NCBI RefSeq assembly: GCF_001595645.1
Contig: NZ_LNKT01000045.1
Location: forward strand, 133,145 to 197,144
From: Sulfurovum riftiae
GTDB taxonomy: Bacteria; Campylobacterota; Campylobacteria; Campylobacterales; Sulfurovaceae
DNA length: 64,000 bases
Direction of reading: 5' to 3'
In this document: positions 61,313 to 64,000 of the stretch, piece by piece
Numbering within the stretch: position 1 is the first letter of the stretch
Layout of the letters: every line of letters begins with the position of its first letter
Program-made: the position numbers and the translations under genes
Notes under the pieces: model-generated
What the model saw: the letters and a program-made list of their open reading frames with translations, nothing else
Told to the model about the DNA's origin: nothing
Database searches by the model: none

Positions 61313-61728
61313 TCTATTTCGATACTAACATTGTTTTAGACATTCTCGACAGCAAGCGGAAAAACCATCACAAGATAGAACCTTTACTGCAAAAGGTCAT
61401 TGAAAACAATATGAAGATCGTCATCAGTGAAGACAGTTTGACAACGATCTACTATATTGCGAAAGAGAAACAAAAGGTACTTCATTTTTTCAGTGTCATC
61501 ATGGAAGAGTGGGATGTTGTCCCTTTTGGACAGCGTACCATTGCAGATGCGATTGCCTTATGCCAGGAGAATGAAGAGCTTGATTTTGAAGATACGATTC
61601 AATGTTTATGCGCAAAAGAGATGGGATGTTCTTATCTGATCACGTCAGATAAGTTTTTTGTAGAGTGTGGTGTCAAGGTTGTAGATGTAAATACATTCCT
61701 GACACTCAATCGTGAAAATGAAAAATAA
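61303..61728 (+). CDS. PIN-domain ribonuclease toxin (VapC-like)
   Basis: 141 residues. PIN acidic residues: D7 (VYFDTNIVLD), E in VISEDSLTT, D in DFEDTIQCLCAKEMG and D in LITSDKFF, spaced as in VapC nucleases that cut tRNA or rRNA. GTG start overlapping the antitoxin end. With YoeB and the RelE-type pair it is the third toxin-antitoxin module within 7.3 kb. Confidence 0.88.
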   Translation: MQLVYFDTNIVLDILDSKRKNHHKIEPLLQKVIENNMKIVISEDSLTTIYYIAKEKQKVLHFFSVIMEEWDVVPFGQRTIADAIALCQENEELDFEDTIQCLCAKEMGCSYLITSDKFFVECGVKVVDVNTFLTLNRENEK

Positions 61729-61781
61729 AAGAATGATGAAATCATGACAGTTTATGGTACAAAAATTAAAAGTATATATCA

Positions 61782-62669
61782 ATGATCGCTTACAATCACT
61801 ATATTAAATTTATTCCGGAATTGGAGAATGATAAGAAGGTTGAGGGATCGTTTGACGATGTGGTTACGGTGAGAGAGAGTTCACTTGAGAATTTGCCTAA
61901 AGATTTAACCTACGAGATAACATTTTTTAACAACCAAGGTCGTGATTTAACACATTATTCAGACAGGGAGTTTGCTCGAACTGAAAAAGATCAACTTTGG
62001 GCTTTTGAAGTGAAAGGTGTAGTAACTTTCATTTGGTACAGTGGCACTTTGAATATAGAGTATATTCCCCATGAAAATTTTACAGATGAATTACTAGAAT
62101 ACTGGTGTTTACATCTTATGTTACCAGTATTTTTTACTATAGAAGGAAAATATGATTTCTTACATGCTGGTGCTGTTGAAGTGGCGGGCAAACCCATACT
62201 TTTTATGGCAAACTCTTTTGGTGGAAAATCGACTATGACGGATTTTTTCTTGAAACAAGGGCACACACTGGTGTCTGATGATAAAGTTGGAATTTTTAGT
62301 AAGCAAGGAAATTTCTTTTTAGTACCTTCTCATCCTCATCATCGACCATATCGTGATAGGGAAACACTTGGTTATTTTTTTAAAAACATACTAAATGAAC
62401 CAAAAAAAATTCATATAATATATGAACTTGAACGTACTGAAGCAGATGCATTGATTGAAATTACTGAACTTAATGGAATTGAAAAATTCAAATCATTACG
62501 ATTTGGCAGTGAAATCAATCTTTATTTTCTTAAGGATAAACGCTTTATATTTTTGACAGATATGGCTAAAAAGATACCAGTTTTTAAAGTAATGGTACCA
62601 TGGAATATTGATCGCCTGGAAGAGGTACATAATATGATCTGTTCACATACTGAAAATTTTAATAAATAG
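61782..62669 (+). CDS. HPr-kinase-like protein of lasso-peptide type clusters
   Basis: 295 residues. N-terminal about 110 residues of strands, then a HprK-type kinase core: FLHAGAVEVAGKPILFMANSFGGKSTM (H128, P-loop 143-151) and HTLVSDDKVGI (D166, D167). Proteins of this form in RiPP clusters phosphorylate the C terminus of lasso peptides (ThcoK, PadeK) or have unknown roles. AT-rich. Followed by the cyclase-like gene after 12 bp. Confidence 0.82.
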   Translation: MIAYNHYIKFIPELENDKKVEGSFDDVVTVRESSLENLPKDLTYEITFFNNQGRDLTHYSDREFARTEKDQLWAFEVKGVVTFIWYSGTLNIEYIPHENFTDELLEYWCLHLMLPVFFTIEGKYDFLHAGAVEVAGKPILFMANSFGGKSTMTDFFLKQGHTLVSDDKVGIFSKQGNFFLVPSHPHHRPYRDRETLGYFFKNILNEPKKIHIIYELERTEADALIEITELNGIEKFKSLRFGSEINLYFLKDKRFIFLTDMAKKIPVFKVMVPWNIDRLEEVHNMICSHTENFNK

Positions 62670-62681
62670 GCAAGAGGAATC

Positions 62682-64000
62682 ATGAATTATTTTGCGGGTA
62701 TTATTAATTTTGATCAGACAATTGTTGAACAGAAAGATTTACTTAAAATGATGAACTCTGTAACAGTTTACAATGTAAAAGAATATAAAGTTATAACTGA
62801 TAAAAGTGCAGGTTTTGTTATCTATTCCCATGGTAGACTACAAGATGGTCTGTCTGGATACTATAAATCCATGGTTGATGATATCTATGTTATTGCAGAT
62901 GCGAGAATCTATAATGCAGATAAAGTTGCTGAGAAACTTGGCCTTGATGATGAAAAAATGAATGTTGCTGAGTTGATTTACAGATCTTATATGAAGTGGG
63001 GAGAGGAATGTCTTGATCATTTTGTCGGTGATTTTGCATTTTCATTATGGGATGGTGGGAATAAAACACTTTTTTGTGCGCGTGATCATATTGGCATAAG
63101 GCCGATTTTTTATTTCTATGACAAGAAACATTTTCTGTTTGCATCTGATTTGGATTCCATAATTTATACTAAAAACATGAAGATAAAACCAAATACAAAA
63201 TCTTTTCAAAATTTTGTAAATGGTTGTACAATATCGGATAACGATACATTTTATGAAAATGTATTTCGTATACCGCCAGGTCATAAACTTATCATTAAAA
63301 ATGATCATATAAGTGTAAAAAGATATTGGCATCCAGATAAAATTACATTGAATGAAACTATGACATTTGAGGAAGCAAGTGGGAAGCTAAGAAAACTTTT
63401 TATAAAGGCAGTTAAAGACAGAACTCCTTTGAATGCGAAAATAGGTTCAGAACTTAGCGGTGGACTTGATTCATCATCAGTTTTCTCTGTGATTAAAAAA
63501 TATATGAAAGATGTAAACCTTTCATCTTTTTCTCTTCGGTTTGGAGAGTATGATTGTGATGAAGGTGAATTTATAAAGATGTTAATAGGGAAAAACAATG
63601 CACAACATTATGAAGCCAGAATAGATGAGCTAAACTATAAAGAAGAATATAATCTTTCGAAAATATATCAAATCAACCCTCACTGGCCTATTTTTTCTAC
63701 TTACACCATGAGCATAGCTTTAATAAAAGAAATAGCAAACAAGGGTATTGAGATTGGAATAACAGGGCAAGGAGGTGACCAGCTGACTGTAGGAAACTGG
63801 GGTCATTTTGCAGATATGTTTCTTTCCTTAAAGTGGGTCCAGCTTTTTAAGAACATAATGATATATAAAGATAGAAAATTTACTGCAAGAAAGCTTTTTT
63901 TTAATTATGTTTTTTCAACTAAAGAGAAATATTTAATTAAAAAAATATTTTTTCCTTGGAAAAAAACAAATTGCATAGAAACAATCAATCAATATACTTC
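62682..64000 (+). CDS. Asparagine-synthetase-like lasso cyclase, partial
   Basis: At least 439 residues, running off the right edge. The N-terminal glutaminase-like domain (about 1-200; ARDHIGIRPIFYF) starts MNYFAGI, so the nucleophile Cys at position 2 is Asn and glutamine hydrolysis is not expected. The synthetase domain has the PP-loop ELSGGLDSSS (S259-S264) and ITGQGGDQL. This is the pattern of lasso cyclases (McjC type), which adenylate a Glu/Asp side chain. AGAGGA before ATG. Very AT-rich, unlike the 56-59 kb genes. Confidence 0.85.
   Translation, partial: MNYFAGIINFDQTIVEQKDLLKMMNSVTVYNVKEYKVITDKSAGFVIYSHGRLQDGLSGYYKSMVDDIYVIADARIYNADKVAEKLGLDDEKMNVAELIYRSYMKWGEECLDHFVGDFAFSLWDGGNKTLFCARDHIGIRPIFYFYDKKHFLFASDLDSIIYTKNMKIKPNTKSFQNFVNGCTISDNDTFYENVFRIPPGHKLIIKNDHISVKRYWHPDKITLNETMTFEEASGKLRKLFIKAVKDRTPLNAKIGSELSGGLDSSSVFSVIKKYMKDVNLSSFSLRFGEYDCDEGEFIKMLIGKNNAQHYEARIDELNYKEEYNLSKIYQINPHWPIFSTYTMSIALIKEIANKGIEIGITGQGGDQLTVGNWGHFADMFLSLKWVQLFKNIMIYKDRKFTARKLFFNYVFSTKEKYLIKKIFFPWKKTNCIETINQYT

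Overview
The window is a bacterial chromosome segment of a Campylobacterota (epsilonproteobacterial) organism, most probably a Sulfurovum-like sulfur oxidiser. The family evidence is the Csd3-type cell-shape peptidase, a PgbA-type protein, EI24 membrane protein, ArsR/ArsS-type two-component pair, rpmB at a window edge position as in Helicobacter, and a tmRNA whose tag (ANNTDYRPAYAVA) has the epsilonproteobacterial NN-PAYA pattern. Genus assignment is inference; no 16S gene is present.

Layout. 1-10.4 kb: L28, an MscS-type channel, rpe, trpF, a DnaQ-type exonuclease, EI24 protein, gamma carbonic anhydrase, ppk and uvrB. 10.4-14.7 kb: a four-helix-bundle (IVP) gene framed by heptamer repeats, two tiny conserved-looking proteins, a degenerate GGDEF protein and four paralogous prepilins. 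14.7-25.6 kb: priA, ispG, dnaB, comEC, yihY, glcD, pgbA-like, csd3-like and a Nudix hydrolase. 25.6-32.9 kb: truncated globin, the putrescine genes aguB and aguA enclosing two CAP-domain lipoproteins (the second behind a c-di-GMP-I riboswitch), alr, and a UbiB-type kinase with a phasin-like partner. 33-38.5 kb: tmRNA, the mod operon for molybdate uptake with modE, and an IS110 element. 38.8-43.7 kb: a two-gene radical dehydratase/activase-type operon. 43.7-56.7 kb: lgt, trpA, panB, ruvB, an AI-2E-type transporter, an ArsRS-like pair, a GlcF-like Fe-S protein, hemN, argF, a ParE/RelE-type toxin-antitoxin pair, hemB, ribA. 56.7-64 kb: ABC exporter, YefM-YoeB, a lasso-peptide B2-type protease, an AAA/DUF4143 ATPase, a PIN-type toxin-antitoxin pair, an HPr-kinase-like protein and an asparagine-synthetase-like cyclase cut by the window end. 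This last block is AT-richer in its second half and looks like an accessory RiPP (lasso-peptide-like) locus riddled with toxin-antitoxin and mobile genes; no precursor peptide or RRE (B1) gene is visible in the window.

The gaps between genes are dominated by three repeat classes: (i) short REP-like hairpins with a GTAG head and several different stems, mostly in opposed pairs right behind genes and in six cases supplying the TAG stop codon; (ii) arrays of heptanucleotide tandem repeats of several sequences, one of them inside the priA reading frame; (iii) a composite element of about 150 bp made of both. Two genes (a prepilin and the ArsR-like regulator) have no ATG/GTG/TTG start compatible with their conserved N terminus and appear to use ATC. 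All functional statements rest on reading motifs by eye; no database search was run.
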